Of a stretch of DNA of 64,000 nt, positions 26,019-34,162 are shown piece by piece. Source of the stretch: Mucilaginibacter corticis (GTDB lineage Bacteria > Bacteroidota > Bacteroidia > Sphingobacteriales > Sphingobacteriaceae); assembly GCF_007558865.1 (NCBI RefSeq), contig NZ_VLPK01000001.1, forward strand, positions 806,001-870,000. Direction: 5' to 3'. The position numbers and the translations under genes were made by a program. The notes beneath the pieces were generated by a model. That model was not told where the DNA came from and searched no databases. It worked only from the letters and a program-made list of their open reading frames with translations. Within the stretch, counting starts at the first letter, position 1. Every line of letters starts with the position of its first letter.

Positions 26019-27407
26019 TTATTTTAAATGCGGAATGGTTTTCCACCAGGCCATCAGTTTATCTTTTAACTCATCAACCTTTTTAGGCTCATTAGCTGCG
26101 AGGTTTACAGATTCTTTTTTGTCTTTAAGGATATTGTAAAGCTGGATATCGGTGCCATCGCTATTCATTAATAATTTCCACTCGCCCGAGCGCACGGCCA
26201 GGTTAGGGCTCTTGTCAATTGGCCTTGGGTAATTAAAGGCGATATTGTTACGGCCGTATTCCCAAAACAGGTCTTTGCCTCTTAATGATGGTTTGCCCAA
26301 TAGCGCCTCGCCCCTGTCCATTCCGTCGCCCTTATAACCTGCCGGTAATTTGATGCCCGCAAACTTGGTTAATGTAGGTAGCAAGTCTGTCGAGCTTAGT
26401 TCTGAACTTTCATCAACTGTACCCGCCGGCACATGCCCCGGCCAGCTGATGATGAATGGCATACGTGTACCGCCTTCATATAAGGATAGTTTTGACCCGC
26501 GTAAACCCATCGCCCGGCTCCCCCTAAAACTTGGCAGCGGGCCGTTATCGCTGGTAAAAATAATGATGGTGTTTTTATCTTGTCCCATTGCTTTAAGGCC
26601 GTCAAGCAGGCGACCTATTTGTACATCATATTCTTTCAGCACCAGTTTAAACGCAGCCTCCTCTTCAGGGTTCATGGGATATTGGCCCGTATATTCAGTC
26701 ACCTTGCGCGGCACCCAAGGTGTATGCACATCATCGGGCCAAAGGTTAACAAAGCACGGCTGGCCCTGGTGCTTTTGCATAAAGGCCAGTGTTTTATCTA
26801 CAAAGTATTTGCTGCGGTCCCAGCGTTTAATACTGTCCTTGTCAGACCAGATCCAGGCAGTAGCCGTTAACAGCGGATCAGGGTCGGGGCTTTCGTAAGT
26901 GCTATTGTGTTCGTCTATCCCATAGTTTTCAAAGCCCGGCGCGTTCTTTACATCGCGGCCACCGCCCATGTGCCACTTGCCAAAATGCCCTGTAGCATAA
27001 CCCGCGTTTTTAAAAATACGCATAATTGACGGCGCGGCAGGGTCCAGAAAATCTGCCTGTTCTGCATTCTTATTGTGTTTACGGGTATCTAAAAAGGTAG
27101 AGAAATTCCACCTTGCCGGGTTCATGCCGGTAAGCATGCCCACTCTTGAGGGCGAGCAGATTGGTGCAGCACTGTAGTACTGGGTAAACTTACGCCCGTT
27201 TTGCGCTATGCGGTCGATGTTAGGCGTGGGCACAAAATTACCGCCAAAACAGGCTACATCGCTAAAGCCCATATCATCCGTTAAAATAATTATAATATTG
27301 GGGCGTGCGGGTTGCTGTTGTTTTGCCGGTTTGGGTTTGGCTTTAAAAGCTGATAATCCAAAGGCTGCGCAAATGATCAGCACAGCTAACAAGCTCAATT
27401 TTTTCAT
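26019..27407 (-). CDS. Sulfatase (second copy)
   Basis: A 462-residue secreted sulfatase with an N-terminal export signal. Metal-binding DD lies in ILTDDMGFSD (about residues 41-50) and the signature CSPSRVGMLTG at residues 84-94, with Cys84 as the formylglycine site. GKWHMGGG follows near residue 144. It is shorter than its neighbour and diverged from it, especially in the C-terminal half, which suggests a different regioselectivity rather than a recent duplication. It lies 49 nt downstream of folP on the same strand; whether it shares that promoter is open. Confidence 0.93.
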   Translation of the reverse strand: MKKLSLLAVLIICAAFGLSAFKAKPKPAKQQQPARPNIIIILTDDMGFSDVACFGGNFVPTPNIDRIAQNGRKFTQYYSAAPICSPSRVGMLTGMNPARWNFSTFLDTRKHNKNAEQADFLDPAAPSIMRIFKNAGYATGHFGKWHMGGGRDVKNAPGFENYGIDEHNSTYESPDPDPLLTATAWIWSDKDSIKRWDRSKYFVDKTLAFMQKHQGQPCFVNLWPDDVHTPWVPRKVTEYTGQYPMNPEEEAAFKLVLKEYDVQIGRLLDGLKAMGQDKNTIIIFTSDNGPLPSFRGSRAMGLRGSKLSLYEGGTRMPFIISWPGHVPAGTVDESSELSSTDLLPTLTKFAGIKLPAGYKGDGMDRGEALLGKPSLRGKDLFWEYGRNNIAFNYPRPIDKSPNLAVRSGEWKLLMNSDGTDIQLYNILKDKKESVNLAANEPKKVDELKDKLMAWWKTIPHLK

Positions 27408-27456
27408 AGGATGTAGATTTATTACAGGTAGCGCCCGGCAGGCTTTGCTAAATTAA

Positions 27457-28314
27457 CTATTCGTTATGTAATAGCTGCATCAATTTTACAGCCTGCACCG
27501 CTTCTTTAACATCATGAACCCGCAAAATGTTGGCGCCTTTTGTAAGCGCTATAGTATTTAATACTGTAGTACCGTTTAAGGCTTCAACGGCAGTAAGGCC
27601 TAATTGATCATAGATCATTTTTTTGCGGGATACGCCAACCAGTACCGGCAAACCCAAGCGGTTAAATTCTTCTAAACGGTTTAACAAGGCATATCCGTGC
27701 CCGGGCTTTTTGGCGAAACCAAAACCGGGATCAAGTATCACATCATTAACCCCAAGCTTTTTTAACTGTAGGTAACGGTCAGTAAAATAGTCAAGCACCT
27801 CGTTAAAAACATCGTCATAAGTAGCCAACTGGTTCATGGTTTTAGGATTACCTTTCATGTGCATTAAAATATAGGGCACCTGTAAGCGGGCGACTGTAGC
27901 AAACATGGCATCGTCCAATTGCCCGCCTGATATATCATTAATAATATGCGCGCCTGCTTTTATAGCTGCTTCAGCAACTTGTGCCCTAAAGGTATCTATA
28001 GATAAAACCGCATCGGGAAATTGTTTCGCTATTGCTTTCACAACAGGCAACAGGCGGTCCGTTTCTTCCTGCACAGAAATATCGTCCGCCCCGGGGCGGG
28101 ATGAGTAAGCACCCAGGTCAAGAAAGGCAGCACCATCGGCCAGCATTTTTTCTGCCTGTTGCAGTGCGTCGGTAACCGCCGGTTGGCGGCTGTCCGCATA
28201 AAAAGAATCAGGCGTAAGATTAATTATACCCATCACCTTGGGAATGCTTAGGTCAATGAGTTTGCCGCCTGCATTAAGCGTTACCTTTTTATGAAAAAAT
28301 GTATCTTTAGCCAT
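27457..28314 (-). CDS. folP: Dihydropteroate synthase
   Basis: A 285-residue TIM-barrel enzyme that joins p-aminobenzoate to the pterin pyrophosphate in folate synthesis, the target of sulfonamides. The first signature NLTPDSF is at residues 32-38. The second signature region includes DLGAYSSRPGAD (about 92-103), and the INDISG, DPGFGFAKK and VGVSRKK blocks follow. It is cytoplasmic. It is divergent from the DUF1599 gene, an arrangement often kept in Bacteroidota. Two sulfatase genes follow on the same strand, with no obvious functional link. Confidence 0.95.
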   Translation of the reverse strand: MAKDTFFHKKVTLNAGGKLIDLSIPKVMGIINLTPDSFYADSRQPAVTDALQQAEKMLADGAAFLDLGAYSSRPGADDISVQEETDRLLPVVKAIAKQFPDAVLSIDTFRAQVAEAAIKAGAHIINDISGGQLDDAMFATVARLQVPYILMHMKGNPKTMNQLATYDDVFNEVLDYFTDRYLQLKKLGVNDVILDPGFGFAKKPGHGYALLNRLEEFNRLGLPVLVGVSRKKMIYDQLGLTAVEALNGTTVLNTIALTKGANILRVHDVKEAVQAVKLMQLLHNE

Positions 28315-28326
28315 CGATTGTTGGAA

Positions 28327-28428
28327 GGTTGCAATGTTTTAAAGTTGTAAAGTTACTTTAGAATTTGTGATTTATATTGCACCCGCAAAACCTTGCAACA
28401 TTTCAAATTAAAACGTTACAACATTTTG
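28327..28428. repeat. TTGCAACATTT-type degenerate inverted repeat
   Basis: The left part has GGTTGCAATGTTTTAAAG then TTGTAAAG; the right part has CCTTGCAACATTTC, then GTTACAACATTTTG. The words lie in roughly mirrored order between the divergent folP and DUF1599 genes and overlap the likely TTG start of the latter. Confidence 0.5.
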
Positions 28429-28965
28429 AACAACACATCAGCCGAATACGAAGCCGTAATTAATGTTTGCAGAAACCTTTTCATGAAAAAAACGCATGAT
28501 TATGGTACGGCCTGGCGCATTCTTCGCCTTCAATCCATCACCGACCAGATCTTTATCAAAGCGCAGCGCGTACGTACGCTCGAAGAAAAAAAGATCTCGA
28601 AAGTGGGCGAAGATATCACCGGCGAATATATTGGCATTGTCAATTATTGCGTTATTGCTATGATGCAGCTGGAGTGCGATTCGGCAACAGCGCTTGAGTT
28701 GGCGCCCGACCATGTAGGCCGTATGTTTGATGAGAAAGTAAAGGAAACAAAAGAACTGATGTTTGCCAAAAACCATGACTACGGCGAAGCATGGCGCGAT
28801 ATGCGCATCAGCTCGTTAACAGACCTGATATTGATGAAGTTGCTGCGTGTAAAACAGATCGAAGATAACCAGGGGCTAACCCTTGCATCCGAAGGAATAA
28901 AAGCTAATTACCAGGATATCCTGAATTATTCGGTATTCGCATTAATAAAACTTGGCGTAAAATGA
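28426..28965 (+). CDS. DUF1599 protein with internal duplication
   Basis: A protein of about 179 residues made of two copies of the DUF1599 module, sometimes called nucleotide-modification-associated domain 1. The copies open with KKTHDYGTAWRILR (residues 21-34) and AKNHDYGEAWRDMR (about 114-127), about 93 residues apart; each is followed by a helical segment ending in VNYCVIAMMQLE or LNYSVFALIKLG. The biochemical role is unknown. No ATG fits before residue 20, so TTG at 28426 is proposed because it gives the length seen in relatives; another TTG exists at 28393. The stop overlaps the next ATG by 4 nt. Confidence 0.82.
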   Translation: MNNTSAEYEAVINVCRNLFMKKTHDYGTAWRILRLQSITDQIFIKAQRVRTLEEKKISKVGEDITGEYIGIVNYCVIAMMQLECDSATALELAPDHVGRMFDEKVKETKELMFAKNHDYGEAWRDMRISSLTDLILMKLLRVKQIEDNQGLTLASEGIKANYQDILNYSVFALIKLGVK

Positions 28966-30113
28966 AAAACGGGTTACTGTGGTTCTGCAGAATTGGCGTA
29001 GGCTTGCTATTTATTTTCTCGGGCCTGATCAAAGCTAATGACCCGCTCGGTTTCTCTTATAAGCTCGAAGAATATTTTGAAGTTTTTCATATCACCTTTT
29101 TAAACGGACTTGCATTAAGCCTTGCCGTATTACTTTGCGCCTTAGAAATGATTTTAGGCTTCGCCCTGTTGATTGGTGTCCGCGGTAAGCAGGTAGCCTG
29201 GGGCCTGTTGCTCATTATTATCTTCTTTGCCTTTTTAACTTTTTACTCGGCATTTTTTAAAGTGGTGCAAACCTGCGGTTGCTTTGGCGATGCTATTCCG
29301 CTTACCCCATGGCAATCGTTCAGCAAAGACCTGGTGTTGCTATTGCTGATCATCGTTATCTTTAAAAACAAGGACCAAATTAACCCGTTATTCAACGCCA
29401 AAACCGGTGAGCGTTTGCTGATAGCTTCTGTTGTCGTATCTGTGGGTTTCGGGCTTTTTACGTATAACTTTTTGCCGATAATTGATTTTCTGCCTTATAA
29501 AATTGGTGTGAATATCCCGGACGAGATGAAAACACCACCCGGTGCCATGCCCGACCAGTTTGAGCTGACCTATAATTTAAAGAACAAGAAAACGGGCGAA
29601 ACCAAATCCATGACCGATAAGGAATATCTTAAAACGGGCATCTGGAAAGATAATACCTGGGAGATAGTGGGTAACCCCGAAAGCAAACTGGTAAAAAAAG
29701 GTTTCATGCCTAAAATAGCCGATCTTACCCTTGAGGATGCTCAGCGTAATGATTATACCAAAGAACTGTTAAGCAATCCGTTTTACAGCCTGGTAATTGT
29801 AGCTTACGATCTGAAAAAGACCGATGGCGCGGCCATAAACTGCTTAAATGCTCTGGCTACCAATCTTACGCAAAACTTTAATATGCGTACCATATTGCTT
29901 ACTTCGGCATCGCCGGCAGATGCAGGGGCTTTTGCCAAACAATACCACCTCATCAGCGAAATATTTTACGCCGACGGGGTGCCGCTAAAATCAATGGTTC
30001 GCTCAAATCCGGGTGTTATCCTGCTTAAAAACGGCACTATCGTCAATAAATGGCATTACCATACCGTGCCGGATTATGACCACCTGGTAAAAACATATTT
30101 GCAACAGCAATGA
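28962..30113 (+). CDS. DoxX/MauE-like membrane protein of the BT_3928 type
   Basis: A 383-residue protein. Residues 1-150 contain about four transmembrane helices with the DoxX-like opening CRIGVGLLFIFSGLIKANDP and a CGCFGD motif near residue 107, as in MauE-like membrane redox proteins. After another helix at about 150-170, the C-terminal 200 residues resemble a thioredoxin-like fold without a CxxC motif. It may take part in redox transfer or respiration at the inner membrane, but this is inference. The start codon overlaps the DUF1599 stop (ATGA), and its stop overlaps the permease start in the same way. Confidence 0.8.
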   Translation: MKNGLLWFCRIGVGLLFIFSGLIKANDPLGFSYKLEEYFEVFHITFLNGLALSLAVLLCALEMILGFALLIGVRGKQVAWGLLLIIIFFAFLTFYSAFFKVVQTCGCFGDAIPLTPWQSFSKDLVLLLLIIVIFKNKDQINPLFNAKTGERLLIASVVVSVGFGLFTYNFLPIIDFLPYKIGVNIPDEMKTPPGAMPDQFELTYNLKNKKTGETKSMTDKEYLKTGIWKDNTWEIVGNPESKLVKKGFMPKIADLTLEDAQRNDYTKELLSNPFYSLVIVAYDLKKTDGAAINCLNALATNLTQNFNMRTILLTSASPADAGAFAKQYHLISEIFYADGVPLKSMVRSNPGVILLKNGTIVNKWHYHTVPDYDHLVKTYLQQQ

Positions 30114-31168
30114 TCAGCTATCTTGTCCGCAAGTTCTTTTATGGCTCGGCAGTAATGCTGGGTATTGTGGTGGTGGTATTTTTTCTGTTCAATGTTTTGC
30201 CTGTCGACCCAGCCCGGATGACACAGGGCCAGCGCGCCGATGTGCAATCACTACAGGCCGTGCGTAAAGAATTTGGTTTGGATAAACCCTTGCCCGTACA
30301 GTTTGCTTATTATATAAATGATCTGTCGGCCATTGGCATTCATTTAAATACACCGGCCGAACGGTTAAAGTATCACTATATACCTTTGTTTTCTATTTCG
30401 CAACAAAAGGTAGTGGCCTTAAAGTGGCCCTATTTAAGGCGATCATACCAAACCAGCAAAGACGTGGTATCCATGCTGCTGGCAGTTGTGCCCAATACCT
30501 TAATATTAGCAACTACTGCCATGATCTTTGCCATTGTGATAGGTGTGTTTTTAGGGATATTGAGCGCGGTACATAAAGACACGTGGATAGACCGATCGGC
30601 ATTGGCTTTTTCAACACTGGGTATCTCTGCACCGTCATTTTTTGCGGGCATCATCATCGCCTGGATCTTTGGATTTGTGTTAAGTAAATACACCGGGCTC
30701 AACATGTCGGGCAGTTTATATAGCTATGACCCGTTCAAGGGCGAGGTAATTACCTGGAAGAATTTGGTGTTACCTATGATCACCCTTGGTTTCAGGCCGC
30801 TTGCCATTATTGTGCAGCTTACCCGCAACGCCATGCTTGATGTTTTGGGGCAGGACTATATCCGCACGGCAAAAGCAAAAGGTTTGAGTAATTATACCAT
30901 TATTTATCGCCATGCTTTAAAGAACGCGCTTAATCCGGTAATTACGGCCATTGCTACATGGTTCGCGTCGTTATTGGCGGGCTCTTTTTTTGTTGAGTAC
31001 GTGTTTGGTTACAACGGTTTAGGTAAAACCACGGTTAACGCGCTGGAGATGTCAGATTTCCCGGTAGTAATGGGTTCCATATTATTTATTGCTTTTATTT
31101 TTGTGGTGATCAATATTTTGGTTGATGTTGTTTATGTTTGGATCGATCCAAGAGTAAAATTACAATGA
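30110..31168 (+). CDS. ABC transporter permease (DppB/OppB type), unpartnered
   Basis: A 352-residue inner-membrane permease of the peptide/nickel ABC transporter family. It has an N-terminal helix followed by NVLPVDPARMTQGQR, a further five helices and the EAA-type loop GQDYIRTAKAKGLSNYTI (about residues 245-262) that docks the ATPase. No second permease, ATPase or binding protein is nearby, so the rest of the transporter must be elsewhere. It is joined to both neighbours by ATGA overlaps. The substrate is unknown. Confidence 0.88.
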   Translation: MISYLVRKFFYGSAVMLGIVVVVFFLFNVLPVDPARMTQGQRADVQSLQAVRKEFGLDKPLPVQFAYYINDLSAIGIHLNTPAERLKYHYIPLFSISQQKVVALKWPYLRRSYQTSKDVVSMLLAVVPNTLILATTAMIFAIVIGVFLGILSAVHKDTWIDRSALAFSTLGISAPSFFAGIIIAWIFGFVLSKYTGLNMSGSLYSYDPFKGEVITWKNLVLPMITLGFRPLAIIVQLTRNAMLDVLGQDYIRTAKAKGLSNYTIIYRHALKNALNPVITAIATWFASLLAGSFFVEYVFGYNGLGKTTVNALEMSDFPVVMGSILFIAFIFVVINILVDVVYVWIDPRVKLQ

Positions 31169-31665
31169 GGCTTTTTTTTATAGGATTTATGGGATGCGGC
31201 AAAACCACCTGGGGCCGCAAATTGGCTAACCACCTGGGTTACGAGTTTATGGACCTTGACCACGTGCTTGAAGAAAAAGCCGGCATGACCATAGCCGAGT
31301 ATTTTACCGCGCACGGACAAGATGCTTTCAGGGAATTAGAATCATCCATATTAAAGGAAACCAATTACCCGGAGAATGTTGTTGTATCAACAGGCGGAGG
31401 ATTACCGTGCTTTTTTGATAACATGGATTGGATGAACGCCAACGGCAAAACGCTGTACATAAAACTATCGCCAAAAACACTGGCAGAAAGATTAGATAAA
31501 GGTAAAACTACCCGCCCTTTATTACACGGCCTGCATGGCGAAGAACTGGTAAGCTTTATTGCAGAAAAATTAGGCGAACGCGTAAGCTTCTATGAACAGG
31601 CTACGCATATTATTAATGGCATTGACATGACGGTTGAGGGCTTGGCCACAACTGTAAACCAATAA
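31165..31665 (+). CDS. aroK: Shikimate kinase
   Basis: A 166-residue P-loop kinase that phosphorylates shikimate at the 3-OH in the chorismate pathway. The Walker A motif GFMGCGKTT is at residues 7-15. The shikimate-binding DLDH and FRELE blocks and the STGGGLP motif are present, and KTTRPLL is the LID region. The ATG at 31165 overlaps the permease stop (ATGA), which implies translational coupling; an upstream in-frame start inside the permease gene adds unneeded residues. Length is normal for AroK. Confidence 0.95.
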   Translation: MRLFFIGFMGCGKTTWGRKLANHLGYEFMDLDHVLEEKAGMTIAEYFTAHGQDAFRELESSILKETNYPENVVVSTGGGLPCFFDNMDWMNANGKTLYIKLSPKTLAERLDKGKTTRPLLHGLHGEELVSFIAEKLGERVSFYEQATHIINGIDMTVEGLATTVNQ

Positions 31666-31670
31666 ACAAT

Positions 31671-32519
31671 TTATTGCTGAACGGTAGTTTTCCGCTTATA
31701 ATCTTTAAGTGCACTTACAATTACCTGTACAATTTCATTTTGTCCATCCTCTGATGTCAGGTAATCTTCGTCGCTTGGGTTGTTTATAAAGCCTGTCTCT
31801 ATCATCACCGCAGGCATGGCGCTGTGGGCCAATACCAATATTCCCTGTTCCTTTACGCCTATAGTTTGGCGGTTCTGTCTTTTAAATTCGTCATTAAGCA
31901 GGTCGCCAAAAAAGATACTTTGCTTACGGTATTTTTGCATGTAAGCATTTAACAGGATCCGATTTACCGGATCGTCCTCGTCGTAACTTTTGTATTTGGT
32001 CTTATAATCCTTTTCGATCATGATAGACGCGTTCTCGCGGATAGCCTCTAACTGTTCCTTAACCCTGTGAAAACCATAAACCAGCATCATGGTGCCTTTT
32101 TGTTTATGATCGTTATGGCCGGTACCCTCGGGTGATGAATTGCAGTGGATTGAAATAAACAGGTTACCGTTATGTTCGTTCGCTATGGCCGAGCGCCTGT
32201 CCAGCGGAATAAAGGTATCGTCTGTGCGGGTCATTACTGTTTTTATGCCCGGCATCTGGTCTTCTATAGCGGCACGTAATTTCCTGGCGATGGACAACGC
32301 GACCGTTTTTTCGTTAGAATGTAAGCCATGTGTACCCGGGTCCTTGCCGCCGTGCCCGGCATCTATCACCACAGTTTTAAACCTGAAAAGCCCTTCGCCT
32401 AAGGTGTCTGAGTTTTTTGAAGAATCTCGCGGATTAGTAAACGAGCTTAATGCGAAGATCAGAGCCAGCAGTACACTATTTAGGGTAAGTAACTGTAAGC
32501 GTGTAAAGGTTTTGTTCAT
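31671..32519 (-). CDS. N-acetylmuramoyl-L-alanine amidase
   Basis: A 282-residue zinc amidase (Amidase_3) that cuts between muramic acid and the stem peptide of peptidoglycan. Zinc ligands His56 (IDAGHGGKDPG), Glu70 (SNEKTVAL) and His125 (FISIHCNSSP) are visible, with catalytic Glu241 in VMIETGFINN. An N-terminal hydrophobic segment (residues 8-27) acts as signal or anchor, so it works in the periplasm, probably in cell separation. No SPOR or LysM domain is present. It lies 17 nt after the Fur-family gene on the same strand. Confidence 0.93.
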   Translation of the reverse strand: MNKTFTRLQLLTLNSVLLALIFALSSFTNPRDSSKNSDTLGEGLFRFKTVVIDAGHGGKDPGTHGLHSNEKTVALSIARKLRAAIEDQMPGIKTVMTRTDDTFIPLDRRSAIANEHNGNLFISIHCNSSPEGTGHNDHKQKGTMMLVYGFHRVKEQLEAIRENASIMIEKDYKTKYKSYDEDDPVNRILLNAYMQKYRKQSIFFGDLLNDEFKRQNRQTIGVKEQGILVLAHSAMPAVMIETGFINNPSDEDYLTSEDGQNEIVQVIVSALKDYKRKTTVQQ

Positions 32520-32536
32520 TTAACCGGGGTGGTATA

Positions 32537-32968
32537 TTATAATTTTTTATTGACGCATTTTGGGCATAATCCCGTTGCGCTGAAACTCAGGTTCTCTAAT
32601 TTAAAACCCGACGGTAATACAATAGGCGGCATATCCAGTTCATCAAGGCAATAGACGTTTTTGCAGTTGGTGCAATTAAAATGCAGGTGCTCATCATGGT
32701 GGTCATGCTCGTCACAATCAGACGAACACAGCGCATAATTAGCCGTACCATTCAGGTCGAACACTTTATGGATGATGCCTTTTTCTTCAAACGCGCTTAG
32801 TATGCGGTATAGCGTAACACGGTCTACATCGCCAATTACGCCTTCAAGATCTGGCTGTGAAGTAGCCACTTTTTTATCAGCCAGCAAAGAAAGTACACGC
32901 AGCCTTGGTTCTGTGCGTTTAAGCTGGTGCTTTTTTAATAGATGCTCAAAATGTTGATTGTGGTTCAT
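32537..32968 (-). CDS. Fur family transcriptional regulator
   Basis: A 143-residue metalloregulator. Residues 1-80 are the winged-helix domain (TLYRILSAFEEKGIIHKV); the dimer domain carries two structural zinc pairs, CTNC at 99-102 and CPKC at 135-138. The histidine-rich DEHDHHDEHLHF at about 86-97 is the regulatory metal site. Being downstream of a MerC-like membrane gene suggests control of zinc or another transition metal, as for Zur, rather than classic iron control; this is inference. The ATG at 32968 gives the normal family length. Confidence 0.9.
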   Translation of the reverse strand: MNHNQHFEHLLKKHQLKRTEPRLRVLSLLADKKVATSQPDLEGVIGDVDRVTLYRILSAFEEKGIIHKVFDLNGTANYALCSSDCDEHDHHDEHLHFNCTNCKNVYCLDELDMPPIVLPSGFKLENLSFSATGLCPKCVNKKL

Positions 32969-33046
32969 CTTATAATTATGCTCACAAAATTACTAAGAAT
33001 AAGTGAGTTTGTTTAACAATTAATAACTTAGCAATGCCATGGTAAG

Positions 33047-33490
33047 TTATAATCGTTTAACTAAATGTTTTTTGGGGTGATTATGTTTTAAATGAAAAAA
33101 ATGATCGGCATTGGTACATGCACCCACATATTTAAAATTGATGAAATGCGCTAACGCTATGGTCAGGCCTCCTATAGGCACAACCACAGCTTCGATCCAT
33201 CCTTTCAAATAAACATGGCCGGCAATTATGATTATAAACCCGGTAACCAGCAAAACCAATGGCAAGGCCCTATGATGGGTTCTGAAATAGGAAAGAAAGA
33301 TGGATGAGACGCCAAGCAATAATGCCAAAATAATCATGCCCCATTCAAATAACGGGTTAGCCAAAAACCCAAGACCGGCTAATGGCAGGCAGGTAAGTAA
33401 AACAGGCACTACCGCGCAATGTATCGCGCAAAGTGTTGATGCTGTCATGCCAATACTGTCTAATCTTGAGCCGCGTTTTTTTGATACCAT
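33047..33490 (-). CDS. MerC-domain membrane protein
   Basis: A 147-residue inner-membrane protein with four predicted helices. The Cys pair in STLCAIHCAVVPVLL at about residues 20-34 is the MerC-type metal motif, and the C-terminal tail is rich in His and Lys (HFFHLKHNHPKKH). MerC proteins were named for mercury uptake, but Bacteroidota members next to Fur-type regulators probably handle zinc or a similar metal. The ATG at 33490 is preferred to an in-frame TTG at 33496. It is upstream of the Fur-family gene by 78 nt and probably transcribed with it. Confidence 0.85.
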   Translation of the reverse strand: MVSKKRGSRLDSIGMTASTLCAIHCAVVPVLLTCLPLAGLGFLANPLFEWGMIILALLLGVSSIFLSYFRTHHRALPLVLLVTGFIIIIAGHVYLKGWIEAVVVPIGGLTIALAHFINFKYVGACTNADHFFHLKHNHPKKHLVKRL

Positions 33491-33507
33491 ACGCAAATAT
33501 ATAAAGA

Positions 33508-33521
33508 TGCAACATAATTGC
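33508..33521. promoter_or_regulatory. Candidate metalloregulator operator upstream of merC
   Basis: GCAA (33509-33512) and TTGC (33518-33521) form an inverted repeat within TGCAACATAATTGC, 18 nt before the MerC start. Its place suggests a binding site for the neighbouring Fur-family protein. The assignment is inference. Confidence 0.35.
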
Positions 33522-33729
33522 GTTTTTATTTACTTAATATTACACTCTTTTTACAGTATTTTTCGTGAAACGAAATAAATGATTGTCCTGCGTTTTTATT
33601 TGTAATTCTTACTAATATTTATCTAATATTGTTTGTATATTTCAGCTTAATAAAAGACTTTTGTTTTTCCCTGCTCCTACAACGTATAGGAATATGGTAT
33701 TTTTTGAAATATCGAGCCAATATTGATCT

Positions 33730-34146
33730 ATGAACCCTGATAGTAAACCAGTTAGTATATTATTAGTTGATGATGATGAAATAAACAACTTCATCTCTAT
33801 TAAATTAATAAAGAAAGCTTTAGACAATACAAACATATCTTCGTGTTTAAACGGAAGGTTTGCGATTGAGGAGCTTGTAGAAATTCAGAAGAATAACCCC
33901 TCTTTATTGCCCGATTTTATCCTGTTAGATATCAATATGCCCATTATGAACGGTTGGGAGTTTTTAGACGAATACAAACGTCTGAACCTTGATCCGCTGG
34001 GTAAAAGCAAGATCTATATTATATCGTCATCGGTATTTAGCAATGATATTAACAAAGCACGCTCATACCCGCTGGTAAAAAACTTTATTTCAAAACCTTT
34101 AAGTGTTGAGAAAATAAAAGAAATGCTTGCCGCCAACTCCAACTAA
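33730..34146 (+). CDS. Single-domain response regulator
   Basis: A 138-residue CheY-like receiver with no output domain. The acidic pocket is DDDE at residues 14-17, the phospho-acceptor is Asp67 in FILLDINMPIMNG, and the conserved Ser (SSSVF) and Lys (ISKPLS) are present near residues 100 and 119. Such proteins relay phosphate from a hybrid kinase or act by protein contact; no kinase gene is adjacent. The 10-residue N-terminal lead and the loop before Asp67 are typical of Bacteroidota CheY-like proteins. It is convergent with the metallo-hydrolase gene. Confidence 0.93.
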   Translation: MNPDSKPVSILLVDDDEINNFISIKLIKKALDNTNISSCLNGRFAIEELVEIQKNNPSLLPDFILLDINMPIMNGWEFLDEYKRLNLDPLGKSKIYIISSSVFSNDINKARSYPLVKNFISKPLSVEKIKEMLAANSN

Positions 34147-34162
34147 CAGGCCTATATCTGAT

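Noticed and set aside
26350..26898. 182-codon open frame on the plus strand across the second sulfatase
   Set aside because: Fully antisense to a clear sulfatase with all its motifs; Ser/Pro/Arg-rich translation typical of a shadow frame.
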